From Sipunculus nudus (taxonomy: Eukaryota > Annelida > Sipuncula > Golfingiida > Sipunculidae), in contig CM049321.1 in NCBI GenBank assembly GCA_026874595.1, forward strand, positions 10,591,979-10,655,978: 64,000 bases of DNA. Reading direction: 5' to 3'. The notes below the pieces were generated by a model. It was not told the origin of the DNA. It searched no databases and worked only from the letters and a program-made list of their open reading frames with translations. Both the position numbers and the translations under genes were made by a program. This document shows, piece by piece, positions 11,874 through 23,699 of the stretch. Positions within the stretch are counted from its first letter, which is position 1; every line of letters starts with the position of its first letter.

Positions 11874-12133
11874 TTTATTTACATGTATTGATCTCAGCAG
11901 GGTCATAGAAACTGACAAGGGACCCAATGTGAGAAGAAGCAGCACATTGGATAAAGGTGAAAATGTATGTAAGATTAAGTCTGAATTCAAATACCAGTTG
12001 CAGTTTTCCTGATACGCTCACATGCTGACACCTTTCGGCAATCCATGTGCTGACATCTGCTGCCTGAAGTAATTACCAAGTGGCAATTTTTTTCCACAAG
12101 TTTCTTTTTTTGTCATATCAGTGTCATATTTTG
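11874..12133 (-). other. Probable 3' UTR of the Ebony-like gene
   Basis: On the minus strand the sequence after the stop codon runs to an AATAAA signal (TTTATT at 11874-11879 on the plus strand), about 255 bases downstream. No better signal is nearer. The extent is inferred. Confidence 0.4.
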
Positions 12134-12274
12134 TTAGCTGCCCAGCGGCATGATAAGAGACTGGACAGCGAACGAGGGGTCACTGATCTTCTCCCAGGGT
12201 CGTGTGCCGTTAAACTCGTACGTGGCCACAGGATACTCCGCGAACAATTTATATCCAAGAACGTCTCCTAAAGC
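12134..12274 (-). CDS. Ebony-like gene, last coding exon
   Basis: After a CAG acceptor the frame starts ALGDVLGYKLFAEYPV, contains NGTRPW, and ends IMPLGS then TAA at 12134. It has 46 codons plus stop and joins in phase 0 to the preceding exon. The order of YK, the Tyr/Val strand and the (D/N)G(S/T)RPW motif matches the end of Ebony proteins. Confidence 0.88.
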   Translation of the reverse strand, partial: ALGDVLGYKLFAEYPVATYEFNGTRPWEKISDPSFAVQSLIMPLGS

Positions 12275-15200
12275 CTGTGGGTAAAAATAATGAAATAATC
12301 ACATAATTAAATGATAATAATAATAAAATTATCATGTGTTATAGTATGTTATAGTGCAATTACCTTAAGTTTAGTAGCCGACGTATTCGTGAGAGAAATA
12401 GTTTAAAACATCCCAACGACTATATAATCTTGCAAGTTTAAAGAGTTCAATTATCACAACTATATGGATCTATCATTTCACCAACATGCTTTAGGAAAGT
12501 AAAAGCTTTGTAAATGAAATTAATTAATTATATTTAATAAGTATTGATTAAATATTCTTGTTAATGGTGATCCATCAGTTCTACTGAAAATGAAATTAAA
12601 ATATAAGCAGATATAGCTTTACTGAGGGTGCAAAATATTTTCAGTTCAATGAGTGAAATTGGTTGAGGATCCATGATTCATGAAAATAAATTATCAGAGG
12701 CCTCGAGCCAGGGCACTGATAGTCTTTACTTCTGCCCGATATCATTTTGCTGAAATGACGTCAGTAGAACTGTAACAGAAAATCTGAGTTCATAAAAACA
12801 ATTCAACATAAAACAAAACCTTTTTGAAAATCTCATATGAAGCTACTAGGACTTCATTATAAATTATTTGTTGTATGAAATTTGGACTTTTTGTTTATAT
12901 ATGAAAAAAATAGGCGGGAGCATCAGTTATATAAATGACGTTGCTACCAGCATTGCGGACAACCTTTTTGCCTGAGAAAGTGACACTGAACATAATAAAC
13001 ACTTGTATGAAATGCATTTTAGACACTTAACACGTTAGAGCTCGGCTTTCTGCACAGTCTCGAAATCAAAAAAAGAATGGAGACCGGGTTCATTTTGCTT
13101 TGAGAGCGAAATCGAGACTATGAGCTCCTAGAGAACTGTATAACTAGACCGAGGCCTGTAAAAAAATGGCCCCGACACTTGTTGAGGATCAACAACTGTG
13201 ATACGATCACAGTTGTGGGAATGGCCTGTACAGTTAGGCCTCGTAATGGTGAAATGGTAGACACTGGTAGACGGCACAAAAAAAACTCTTAAAACTACTA
13301 AATATACACACCAAAATGCATCCGTTAGTGTCTTTGGTAGTAAATGGGTCTTTCTGGCAACTTTACCACGTTCTTACCTTAATATATTAATGAAACATTA
13401 TCCCTGACGATCCTTTTAAGCCCGCGGTGATTTAAACATAACAATATACAGGAATTTGTAATGAGCGGACGTTGATCGACTGGTACCCTCCACTGACATC
13501 TATTATCGCCCGCTTTTTCCAGTTCAAACAGCGATAAGATCAGAGCGGGTTCCCAGTCTAAATCCCTTTGCAAAGGACTGTGGGTCACTTCATGTAATCA
13601 TGGCGGCTTGTTCTCTATGTAAACACGTCAGCTCTTTGCAAAATTATGGATAAGTAGGGCAATTGAGCATTATTTTGGTGCCACTACTTTGCAGATGTTT
13701 CATAAAACATCCAAAGACAACAAAAAGGTAATTATTTTATGTTGACACCGCTTGAAATGTCAATTATACGATTCAAAAGGGGTCTCCTATTTGGAACCTT
13801 ACGAGACGTTTTCCTTAGAGTCGATCCCAAGACGTTGTTGACGGAGAGGAGCAGAGCGGATCGGAATCACACGTCTTGGGACGAGACAACCCCGACACAG
13901 GTGTCTCTGAATTTCTCGTACTCACCACTGTAACTGGATGCATGTTGAGGGTGTATATCCCATCATAACCGTTCTTCATCGCCATGGGGATGGTCTGTTC
14001 CTCCAGCATGTTGACGATGAACAGCGAGTCCTCCTCGGAAACCCCGATGTCTACAGCGTTAGCGTAGCTGAAGAACCACCTCCCTCCCATCGTGCTGATG
14101 TGCTCCACCAGCGGCGTCTCGATCTCGTGGATGAACGTCAAGATCTCGTCCAAGTTCTCGACCGGCGTGAGTTCGGTGTCCTTGTCAAAGTTGATGCTGC
14201 AGCCCACGATGTCCTTGGTTTCCGTATCCACGACGCATGTTGACAGTCCAGGGTCTATGATGGCGTTCTTGTTGACCAAGAAGAGATTGTACACGTCCTG
14301 CACCGAGCACACAGTCCCTGAAAGTAATATAAAGCAAGTTTCAGTAATGTATCTTTGGTGTTTGTGTATCCAACATCTTCTATTTATTGGTTTTGGCATT
14401 AAATAAACTCAAATAAGTGTTTTTGTAGAGCTTACAATGTGCAGTAATGTCAAGCAGGGGTTGTACGGACACAGATGGTTTACAAGGCGGAACATAACGT
14501 AAGTTTCTCCATCTGTAGATTATAATAGGATTCAAACTAGACGAGCCAGTATTTCTTGATTATTTGATCTTTGTAATTTAATGAACTATAATTTGTTGAT
14601 GTATTAGTATGACTATGATGTAATAGTTTGTACAGAACGTGGGAAGAGATCTTAAATACTGCAAAATTTAATTTACTAATTTTACGTTACATACTTACCT
14701 GTAAACTCGTTCCTGTGACAGAAAGCCCGGGCGAGTAATCCACAGATATACTCCATATCCGTACTCCTGTCAATGGGGCGTACCACGTAACGTCTTGACG
14801 CCAGTGACGTGGACTTATCAGAAAGTCTGGTCGCGGCGTCAATGATATCATTGATACATTTAGCAGCAAGAATATCAGAGACGTTTATTCTGTACCCGAA
14901 ACGCCGCAGGAACACAACGACAGCCGTGGCGTTGATAGAGTTACCTCCAATGTCGAAGAAACTGACGTTACCCGTGACAGCTCCGGTTTTCATCCCGAGT
15001 TCTTTAGCTATGACTCCTCTGATGATGAAGGAATCTGGACTCTGTTCGCTCTCGGAGGTTTCCACCATCACCTCTTGTTTGGAGTCGTTGTACATTTTGA
15101 TCAGAGCTTGACGATCCAGTTTTCCAGTCTGTGGTTGGAGAGGCATCTGGTCGACTTGGAAGAATTTAGGCTGGGCGTAGTCTGGAAGACTTTCCTTACA

Positions 15201-16683
15201 AGCTTTTTTCATTTCTTCTTCAACTGCGTCGGTGTTTACTGATTCGGTTATATAGAAGGTAACCATTTCTATATCTGAGTCCGTGTGGCTTGCAGCTAAC
15301 GTTTTGGTCTTGATTACCCCAGAGACTTTCTCTATTACACTGTCAACTTCCGCCATGTCAAATCTTTGACCGCGGATTTTGACCATAGAGTCTGTGCGGC
15401 CTTTGAAAATGACGCACCCATTGCTTATGCTGACCATGTCGCCAGTTTTGAACAAAATCCCGTCAATCCCATCTGACCCTTGTGGATTCTCAACAAATCG
15501 ATCACCAAATGTATCTCCCAAGTATTTTCCGTGCACATTGGCGCCACCTATGTACATTTCTCCGACTTGTCCTTCCTCGACTGGCTGCAGGTTTTGATCC
15601 ATGACGTACACGCTGCTGTTCCAGATTGGCTGCCCAATAGACACGTGACCGTCAAAAACTTTGTCGTCTACGTCACTACTTTTGTTGTATACTTCATATG
15701 TTACGTCACCGGTAATTTCTGTACTGCCATAATAGTTAACCAGTTGACTATTCGGCAGCCAGTCAAAGAAATCTCTTGCTAAACTTTGCGGTAATTCCTC
15801 CCCACTGGTGACCACGCGCTTCAAAGATCCAAGTTTTGAACCTTTTGGAGACAAACTTAACCAACGAAGCATAGCCTTCAGTAAGGAAGGCACCAGAACG
15901 AGACTCGAGACACTTTGGTTCTCAAGGAAATCTATAAATGCTTCCGGATCATTTGTCATTCCACTGGGTGCCACAGCGATGGGGACCCCGCGCAAAAGGG
16001 GGCAGAAAATCTCGGTCAGTGAGTCCACAAAAAGTAGTGACGTTTTATGACAAGCTACGTCATCAGTTTCGTAGGGGAATACACCCCATTGCCATGCAAA
16101 TCGGTTCAGTACGTTGTTTGTTGCTAAGGGCACTCCCTGTGGGGTTCCAGTACTGCCAGAAGTAAAGTAAACTGAAACTAAAGGATTCGAATCCTGGTAA
16201 GGAGGGAGAAAACCGGAAGATTTGCTCTTCAGTAAATCCTCATAAAATGCTACCTTTGGTCCCGAAACATCCAGATTGGCGATAATACCAGAATCTTCTT
16301 TCGTGGTCAGTATTAACTTTGGTTGCGCTGTATATATGATGTACTCCATCCTGGCTTTGGGCACAACTGGATCAAGAGGAAGATATGCATAATTTGCTTT
16401 CAAAATGGAAAGTAGAGCTACAATTCGCTTGTCACTGGAGGGAACTAAAACTCCGATAGATGGCGCTGCTCCCGATGGCTCTCCCGCCATGTCAAGTAGA
16501 GATGCCGCCATGACGCTGCTCAGGTTGTCGACGTCATTGTAGGTCATGTTGGTACCCTGGAAGGTCAAGGCTGATTTCTGACCCAGGTCGGGAGATTCCG
16601 TCAACATCTCACGAAACATCTGAGGAAGAGTCTTTTGTCTCACAGTTTTTGTCTCACCACGGAGAATGCTGGCAGCGGAAAGT
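12134..16683 (-). CDS. Ebony-like beta-alanyl amine synthase (NRPS-like), 5'-incomplete
   Basis: Three minus-strand exons (16683-14699, 14317-13926, 12274-12134) join with GTAAGT and GTGAGT donors and CAG acceptors to give 838 residues. Drosophila Ebony, at about 880, is slightly longer. Counting from the GTG at 16643, the adenylation domain shows A3 FTSGSTGTPQG (160-170), the FVDS motif (205-208), A5 YGSTE (305-309), A7 KTGD (399-402), A8 KGRTDSMVKIRGQ (414-426) and A10 TGKLDR with Lys508. A carrier domain follows with the phosphopantetheine site GGNS (Ser569). The rest (about 620-838) matches in layout the C-terminal GNAT-like amine-selecting domain of Ebony. The family activates beta-alanine, loads it on the carrier and joins it to biogenic amines such as dopamine or histamine. 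The frame is open through the acceptor at 16684 with no Met, so a short first exon lies upstream and was not found. The substrate amine is unknown here. Confidence 0.88.
13192..13216. repeat. Perfect 11-base hairpin in Ebony intron
   Basis: ACAACTGTGAT (13192-13202) and its exact complement ATCACAGTTGT (13206-13216) are separated by ACG. AGGCC words flank it on both sides. The role is unknown. Confidence 0.8.
13926..14317 (-). CDS. Ebony-like gene, exon for first half of C-terminal domain
   Basis: The acceptor TTACTTTCAG is followed by GG, which completes Gly, then TVCSVQDVYNLFLVNKNA. The exon continues through IDPGLSTCVVDTETKDIVGC to YTLNMHPVTV and a GTGAGT donor at 13925 (phase 0). The pattern of a bound-to-change statement (DTETKDIVGCSINFD) resembles the core strands of GNAT-fold acyltransferases. 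Confidence 0.88.
14699..16683 (-). CDS. Ebony-like gene, large exon (adenylation and carrier domains)
   Basis: The acceptor TTTTTTTACATTTCAG ends at 16684. The exon's first base completes a codon from the missing first exon, and the frame then reads LSAASILRGETKTVRQ. The exon ends at 14699 within the Gly codon of NEFTG at a consensus GTAAGT donor (phase 1). Nearly the whole adenylation and carrier region lies in this single exon, in contrast to the usual fragmented gene structure of this genome. Confidence 0.9.
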
Positions 16684-16699
16684 CTGAAATGTAAAAAAA

Positions 16700-17441
16700 T
16701 AAAACGTTTATCTTAGGTCAGTGTACTTGGATGTTAAATGCTGGTTTTTCTATGTTTGTGGGTTGTACAAGATATTTAAAACTATTATTGGTTGGTTTTA
16801 AAATACTTTTCTTGCCCTATCGATATTAAAAAAAACCCAGCTATTTCAACTCCGAGTTTGAGTGGGGACCCTTCTTGTTTGAAAAGTATAGCCCTATTTT
16901 TGCTGTTGGTATGTTATTCCATTTGTCTTCTGCGCACCAAGAAAAAATTTCATCGTGCGCTGACCTCTTGTGGAAGACTTTGGAACTCAAATCATAACCT
17001 GTTACAAGTAATTTACACGTTTAAAATAATACTTTGGCATTGACGTAATTATTGGATCGGTTTATCGTAAATTCAATTGTTTTCAAGTTTATTTCTGCCA
17101 TCAATGCCGGAATTAATAATTGATTGATATTATTGACATTACTGATGCCCGTTTTGAAAACAGTAGCTGCAAACAAGTATGCAAATATTCTCATTAGAAT
17201 AACAGTTCCTAATAATTTTTATTCAAAATGTTTTACTCAAAACTCAAAACTGTGGTGCACAGTGGAAGTACCATCCATATTTAAAAAAAGAACTGTTGTT
17301 TCTTTTTATGAAACCTAAAGATACTTGTCCTGTTATAACTGGAAATATCTATTTTATATTGTAACAGAAAGGTAGACCAGGCCTCATCATGATAATGTTA
17401 ATGGCCCAAACACTATATATCATATAAGCAGATTTGCTGAC

Positions 17442-17513
<72 letters not shown>

Positions 17514-17879
17514 CGGCTCTAGTTATCATTTCGGCGAAGTAACTGAGGCCTCTGTTACGAAATGTATTCCGTGTTATTTACTGGCCAAGCATCTTCCTAC
17601 TATCAAGGATCTGACCGCTACACGCCACCAGGAAACCTTGCTTATGCGAATTGCTCTGGTGTCTATTTCGTTATTAATTAACACGTCGGCAAGCGTTCGT
17701 GTCTAAATTATTGCTTGCAATCAATCCAATTGATCAAAAGTAAAAAAAAAATAAAATAAATGTTCATGCGTCTTCTGCACAAAAACAAATGCACCAGAAA
17801 ACAGGATGGATTTACAATGTTTCATTTGACTGGTCAGATCCTCGATTGGATGCTCTTCTGACAATGCTGAATGTTTGAT
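16700..17879. other. Upstream of Ebony-like exons, no first exon identified
   Basis: AT-rich sequence. I looked for a minus-strand exon ending in phase 2 with an ATG and a GT donor and found no convincing one. A (TA)n tract lies at 17446-17510. Confidence 0.4.
17446..17510. repeat. (TA)n microsatellite
   Basis: Pure TA run of about 65 bases. Confidence 0.95.
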
Positions 17880-18810
17880 TGCCTCCGCCAGGAGGGTATT
17901 TGCGTTCCTTCCTGTTCGCATAAATGTGTGTTTTTGTAAGTTTGTTCACATCATAACTCACGCTGTTGTGAACGGAATCTCATTAAGGGAATTAAGGGCA
18001 TTAAGGGAATTGGCCGATAAAGAATCGATTAGAATTTGGTGTGGATCCAACTAGCCGTGACAACCGGACTCAGTAGGCAATGATAATTGAGCATGTAAGC
18101 ATACTTAAGTCGTGATACAAGCAATATTGAGGAATGCATCGCAGTGGTCTTCCATCATGTTGCGTTCATATTGTTGCAAACAGCCCATAACCTTAATATT
18201 ATTTTGCATTCATATTGTTGTAAACAGCCCATAATCTTAACATTATGGTACGAATGATGCGTTAATGCAAGTGAATACATGTGAACTCTGAAACTGAAAC
18301 CCCGTCTGTATGATAACGAGTCATTTCTTGTATAGGGTACAAGTTGGCTGCACCCAATAACCTGTGCGAGCAATGCTTGTATTCACGCGGTCAGAAATTC
18401 AACAAACATGCAGAGGGATTAACCAATATGCTGAGTTAGAAAGGAACTTTTATCGTTCATGTTTGGCGTTGTTGAAGGCACTAAAATCCAAACGATTAGT
18501 CTGGTTGATGTCCATTGATATTGTATCTGTAACCCATGAGGCGTTATCAGAAATGACGAATATATTTGCATCCTCATGTGGTCTTATAATGCGTTCCTCA
18601 GACTTAGATGAAAAGGCACTCTGACAGGCCAGTAATCTGGTCGTGATGTCAGAGGGCCAATATGGCGCTAGGATCAAACACCTGATCCAGATAGAGGAAC
18701 GTCATCAAGGAATATTCACAATAGAGAGGCTCTCATGCACAAATGAACCTCTGATTATGGACCGAATAAGTGAAACGGAGACTTGGATTCGTTAGAATGT
18801 AGATTTCTAG
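17880..18810 (+). mobile_element. Helitron/HINE-like repeat, family A, copy 3, interrupted
   Basis: It begins GCCTCCGCCAGGAGGGTAT (17881), the clearest copy of the 5' hairpin CCTCC-GCCA-GGAGG. It ends with GGATTC-GTTA-GAATGT then AGATTTCTAG (end 18810) and T. The family body is split: the left part runs to about 18070 and the right part resumes near 18690 with ATAGAGGAACGTCATCAAGG and GGAATATTCACA. The roughly 600 bases between them have no counterpart in the other copies, so something was inserted there or this is a longer version. Confidence 0.6.
18158..18260. repeat. 52-bp tandem duplication
   Basis: Two adjacent copies of a unit containing CATATTGTTGCAAACAGCCC, about 90 percent alike, lie inside the interrupted family A copy. 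Confidence 0.75.
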
Positions 18811-19304
18811 TTTTAAATAAGAAACAGATGTGCTCCGGGAGCTGCGTAAATCAAGTATACGTGAGTCATTTGATTGGTTAAGTTGCCGTGTTAATTATTC
18901 AAGGCGCAAGAGTGGCTCTCTGAAGCAAGGCATTTTGGATGTGTATAGCAGCAGTGTACTTGCGAGTAGGAAGATGTGGCCAAGGTATTTCATACATAAC
19001 AGCCACACAAATCATAGTTATCGTTAACGTATCGTCGATGTAGGACAATCAGGTGCTGATTTGTTTACGCAGAACCCAAGCGTTATCTCGGATTAGCTCC
19101 AACCGCTTTAATAAATTCTCTGGATTTAACTAAATATGGTTATAGATATTTGACGAGAGATGCCTGTAGGGGTAATTTCGTACTCCCGAAAATAAACACA
19201 GAACATTACAGGAACTTTTCACTGGAACAGACAAGTTGCTCAAATCCATGAATCAAACCCGCGCTCCAGGAAAAGAAAATATGATAGATTTATCTTTGCA
19301 TACG

Positions 19305-19308
<4 letters not shown>

Positions 19309-19353
<45 letters not shown>
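19309..19353. repeat. (TA)n microsatellite
   Basis: Pure TA run of about 45 bases. Confidence 0.9.
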
Positions 19354-19355
<2 letters not shown>

Positions 19356-19952
19356 TATTACTATGTCGTAACTTAAGCTTTGTTACGATGGCCTATGTGG
19401 TCATGAAATATATCTTTGACTGTTTGTTCATTAATGGTCTAGATGTCAAGCATGTAATTAACTTTAATGTTGTACTCATGTCTTTACGGCAATTGTATAT
19501 CTACAGTACTGTATCATATGTTTTAAATTGTAGCAGGGCCTCATTGAAAACAGCACTTGAAACATGTTGCAATGAATAAAACCAGCATGCCAGCGCATTG
19601 CACTGAGCACCATCTAGCGGATATAGTTGACGAACCGTGGTAACTCTTAACAACACTACAGTACAGGTCGTCAGGTTCCATTTAAGTGTCCGACATAGCG
19701 TCTCCTGTACAATGATTAGATAGTATTTATCTATAAGTCAGCAATGTCAATCAATCGTCAAACAGGGTGTCGCTGATGATAGGAGATAAACTGATGATAT
19801 TTATATTTACATTTAAGGAAATCGTATATTAAAAGTACCGATCACTCTACTATAGGTTTTAGAACCGATGCCGGTTAGGCCTTCCTGACATTTGCTACAA
19901 CTGCATGTACAAACAAATAAACACAACTTTTCCAACCTTCCTTGCCCCAACA

Positions 19953-20008
19953 AACACACACACACACACACACACATAGGTTCCGGGTCCGGGGGGGGGG
20001 GGGGGGGG
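19953..20008. repeat. (CA)n tract followed by G18 run
   Basis: About 12 CA units are followed within 15 bases by 18 consecutive G residues (19991-20008). The G run could form a quadruplex and is prone to assembly length errors. Confidence 0.9.
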
Positions 20009-22452
20009 TCGGTCCAATTTGTGGCGTCAAGAGTGAGCGGGCATTAAATATTGCAGGGCAGCAGAAAATTTCAGGGAAAAAATATTTCAGGATGCATACA
20101 ATATGTATGGCAGGTGGGTGATAGGAGAAATTAAATAAATAAAAAAAAATAGCAGGGTTGGCCTTTTTTTGGGTTATGCTGGAGGGGATTGAAAGTTGTA
20201 TATGTGATTCCTGGAAATGTCTTGAGAGGTTGCGACATCTAATGGCCAGGTTTAGAAGCTTTACTTGGCTTTCTGTCATATACCGCGAAAATGAGATACT
20301 GAACCCCCTGTTTTCCTGGAACAAAATAAAAATGCAGGAGGTGAGCATGATTTTGATGTATTCCATGATGTGAAACACTCGATAGAAAAAACTTTCCCAG
20401 AGCCCCCAACATGTGCATCTTATATGATAATATATAGGGCCTTGAAATAGGTCCCTCTAACCTATATATATACCACGGAGGTAGAGTCGGCAAAGCGACC
20501 AATGACGTATTTTTATCATCAGTATGATCAGTATATATGATCACTCCCGATGTTCTCCTCTTTCGTGATTTTCTACCATATTTGAAAAATTTTACACTTT
20601 TACAACTACGTTTAATAGAAGACACAATTACATTAAACAATGAACCAAATATTTATCAAAACTTGGCAGTACGACTGAAGATACACAACACGATCACTGC
20701 ATAACAGATATATCTTTATATATACCGCTGGTAAGATCGTATACATGACAGTAACAATTGGATTACAGCAGCTCAAAAAGTGATAATACAAGCTCTTTTA
20801 AGATGTTATTACTTTCAAATAATGTACCATATATAAGAGACGTTGGTTCAACTAGCCAGACGTCTATATAAAACCTGTAATGTTCATAACATATACCTTG
20901 ATGACACGTGGTATCCTCTTGGAGCCAAACCATCTCTCCAGATGCAAGGCCGGGACCGTGAGAAAACAACTCCCTTGTTTATCCCTGGGGCCGAGGTTGC
21001 ATGCCCAAGGGTGCGTCTAAACGCCCCCACCCTGGGGCTGACACCCCGCATCAGCAATCCAGCGTGCATCGCAGATTCAAAACGTTGTTCGTTTACGCCA
21101 GTGTATTCGTTTAACTTGCTCCTGAGTAGTCAGTGACTGATGGTCAGTCCGTTTGCAGGACACGATTGACCTCTGAACGATAAGATACAGTGAACCTTAA
21201 TGACCCTAATGAGGTACAAGATAAAACCGGACTGATCAGGTACAGGTCAAACCCGAGGTCAAAGGTTAGTAATTGTCTATACTGTCAGTGTCACTAGAAA
21301 TTATCACCTGAAACACTTATGAGTTGACCCTTGTCATATTACTGTGCAATCTTTGTATGGCAATGCATAGCAGTCGTGAATGTTTCTCAATGATAATTTT
21401 ATTTTTTAATGTGAACTTTTGCGACTTTTCAACTATTTATGTTGATGGACGAATTTTGGATCAAGGGTTTTTAATTTTCTAAATACGGGACGGGAAATGT
21501 CGCAGTAATATACTTTTTGTTTTAGTTATTGATGTATACTAATACCATGAGTACATACAACAGTAATAATTGCAGTGGTAGAAGCAGTTGGTGCAATGAT
21601 GTCGGCAGTTAATGCATCTATCGTATTCGTGGAGAAGATTTCACGCCGAACTTAAGTATGGTACCATTTTAGAAAGAAAAGAAACTAAGTAATAACAAAC
21701 CAATATGGCCAATAACGATACCACTGAACACTTAAATATAAACGTTAGGCCTCCCATATGAACGAATTTGTAGACGTCACACGAAAGTCCGAGAAAACAA
21801 CACACTGCAGTTCTAAATAATGTGTCTCAGCTAGCGATCAATAGTAATGATCGCAAAAGTGGGATGGTTAAAATCAAAATAAAGTCTAATGTGAAGTTAT
21901 AGTCTATAGTTGTTTGATAGAAAACTGTTATGTTATATAATATTTTATATTAGTCTTATATTAGTCCAAACATTAAATTTAATGTTTTTAAATTCATGTT
22001 TATCTGCAGCGCATATTTAACAAAAATCCGCCATTATCTGGCTTCTCTAGTCACAACATTTACCAAACGTTGGTTCTTGTATTTTTTATACTGTTTTTTA
22101 CTTTATTTCATGTTAATATTAAAATGTTATATTGCAATCAGATTTTACACTGAATGAATTCGCTTGTCAATGAAACATTTTTTTTAACTAATATTTATCA
22201 TATCTTATTAATTTTTCTCTTATACTGGTAAACTTGGTTGAAATCAGTGTTTTGCTTTTATCATTTATTTTATGTATACTTTATGCAATCGTAACTAAAA
22301 TAACAATGATAGCCGTGAGCTTGGCCATTTGTTGTATTTAAACTGTAATTATTGCATGAATGGCATAAATAATTACTATGACTAATTCAGGGCTTTCTCA
22401 AATATTACATGTATAGAGATACTGGCGTCAGGTAAAGTGTTTAGATATTTAG

Positions 22453-22579
22453 AAAACCGGAGGACACAAAGAAAACTTCCGACTTTGGATGAGCTAATGC
22501 AGTCCATTCTCACTGCCATGCCGGGAATCAAACAAGGATCATCCAGAGGAGATATCCGGCCATGTTACTACTCACCTAG
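22453..22579 (+). CDS. Possible orphan exon, function unknown
   Basis: One frame is open from an AG acceptor (GATATTTAG, 22452) to a donor CCTAG/GTAAAT (22579/22580). It reads NRRTQRKLPTLDELMQSIL, then TAMPGIKQGSSRGDIRPCYY and SPR. A stop follows at once inside the intron, as expected for a true exon. Codon use is more protein-like than in nearby frames. No partner exons or family were recognised. It could be a remnant of a mobile gene or a chance frame. Confidence 0.3.
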
Positions 22580-22709
22580 GTAAATATAGAATATTATTGG
22601 CGGGCTAGTAGAGACTGCTTCTGAGTGGAATTGAAGGATAGAAAACACGTTTACAAGTGGTACTAACAGCAGAAGTAATAAATTGCAGTGGCGACGATTT
22701 ATCTTCAAG

Positions 22710-22710
<1 letters not shown>

Positions 22711-22766
<56 letters not shown>
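22711..22766. repeat. (TA)n microsatellite
   Basis: Pure TA run of about 55 bases. Confidence 0.95.
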
Positions 22767-22769
<3 letters not shown>

Positions 22770-22993
22770 ACACATACCTCATAATGTCTGTGTGACATTT
22801 TTCAAATATATTAAAATTGAGTAAAAGGTTTTATGAAAAAGGTATCCATGCATGCAGCATTCTAGACCAGATTTAGATATATAATATTTCATAGTAAACT
22901 CAGGAGTGGAACCAAAATCTCTATATATAGTTATTTATATATTTCATTACCAATATATATAAATACATGTATTATTCTCTGATTAGCGAGGGA

Positions 22994-23100
22994 GGTGGGG
23001 GGGGGGGTGATTACATTGACCATCATTCCTTGATAAAAAAAATAGAGGGGGATAGATACCCCCCCCCAGCCCCCCCCCTCCTGCCCCCCCCCCCCCCCCG
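22994..23100. repeat. Poly-G and poly-C runs
   Basis: A G-rich stretch near 22994-23007 and C runs at 23060-23099 face each other. They could pair as a G-C hairpin or form quadruplex/i-motif structures. Read lengths here may be unreliable. Confidence 0.85.
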
Positions 23101-23340
23101 GTATTGACGCCCCTGAGTAATTGTTGTATACGGGGTAAAAGTTGATATGGTATGCTACTGCTTGGGTCACGGGGTTAAGGGTCTTGCAATAATTCACCCT
23201 TGACCTATGCGCTGGTCAGCAGACAACTAGACTGATATCACTGATAATATATGATTATGCATACCATTATAAATTTACTTATACTATTCTGTGCACCTGT
23301 ATGATAGTATACTTTATATGTGGCGCGTTTAACTCATCGC

Positions 23341-23341
23341 C

Positions 23342-23387
<46 letters not shown>

Positions 23388-23479
23388 CTGTCTCTGTCTG
23401 TCTGTCTGTCTGTCTCTCTGTCTGTCTCTCTGTCTGTCTGTCTGTCTCTGTCTGTCCGTCTGTCTGTCTTTCTGTCTCT

Positions 23480-23529
<50 letters not shown>

Positions 23530-23609
23530 ACTCTGTCTGTCTGTCTGTCTCTCTCTGTCTCTCTCTCTCTGTCCCTGTCTCTGTCTCTGTCTCTCTCTCT
23601 CTGTCTCTC

Positions 23610-23683
<74 letters not shown>
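23341..23683. repeat. Long (CT)n / (TCTG)n pyrimidine tract
   Basis: About 340 bases of CT dinucleotides are interspersed with CTGT units, all pyrimidine except for scattered G. Such mirror-like tracts can form triplex DNA. The apparent Ser-Leu or Arg-Glu proteins on either strand are artefacts. Confidence 0.95.
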
Positions 23684-23686
<3 letters not shown>

Positions 23687-23699
23687 AACGATGACCGCT

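Larger units (their letters stand above)
18811..22452. other. Intergenic, no gene assigned
   Basis: It contains a TA tract (19309-19353), a CA tract with a G18 run (19953-20008) and a GC-richer block at 20920-21130. Open frames here have no recognised domains. The GC-richer block has no splice-supported exon. Confidence 0.35.

Noticed and set aside
13938-14406. Plus-strand frames of about 100 residues
   Set aside because: Antisense to the Ebony-like C-terminal exon, which has matching splice phases.
15480-15782. Plus-strand frames of 72 to 100 residues over 14809-16165
   Set aside because: They are antisense shadows of the Ebony-like coding exon, which has clear domain motifs on the minus strand.
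19875-20640. Minus-strand frames of 133 and 167 residues
   Set aside because: One includes the CA and poly-G tracts, and neither shows a domain or splice sites joining them to the Ebony-like gene.
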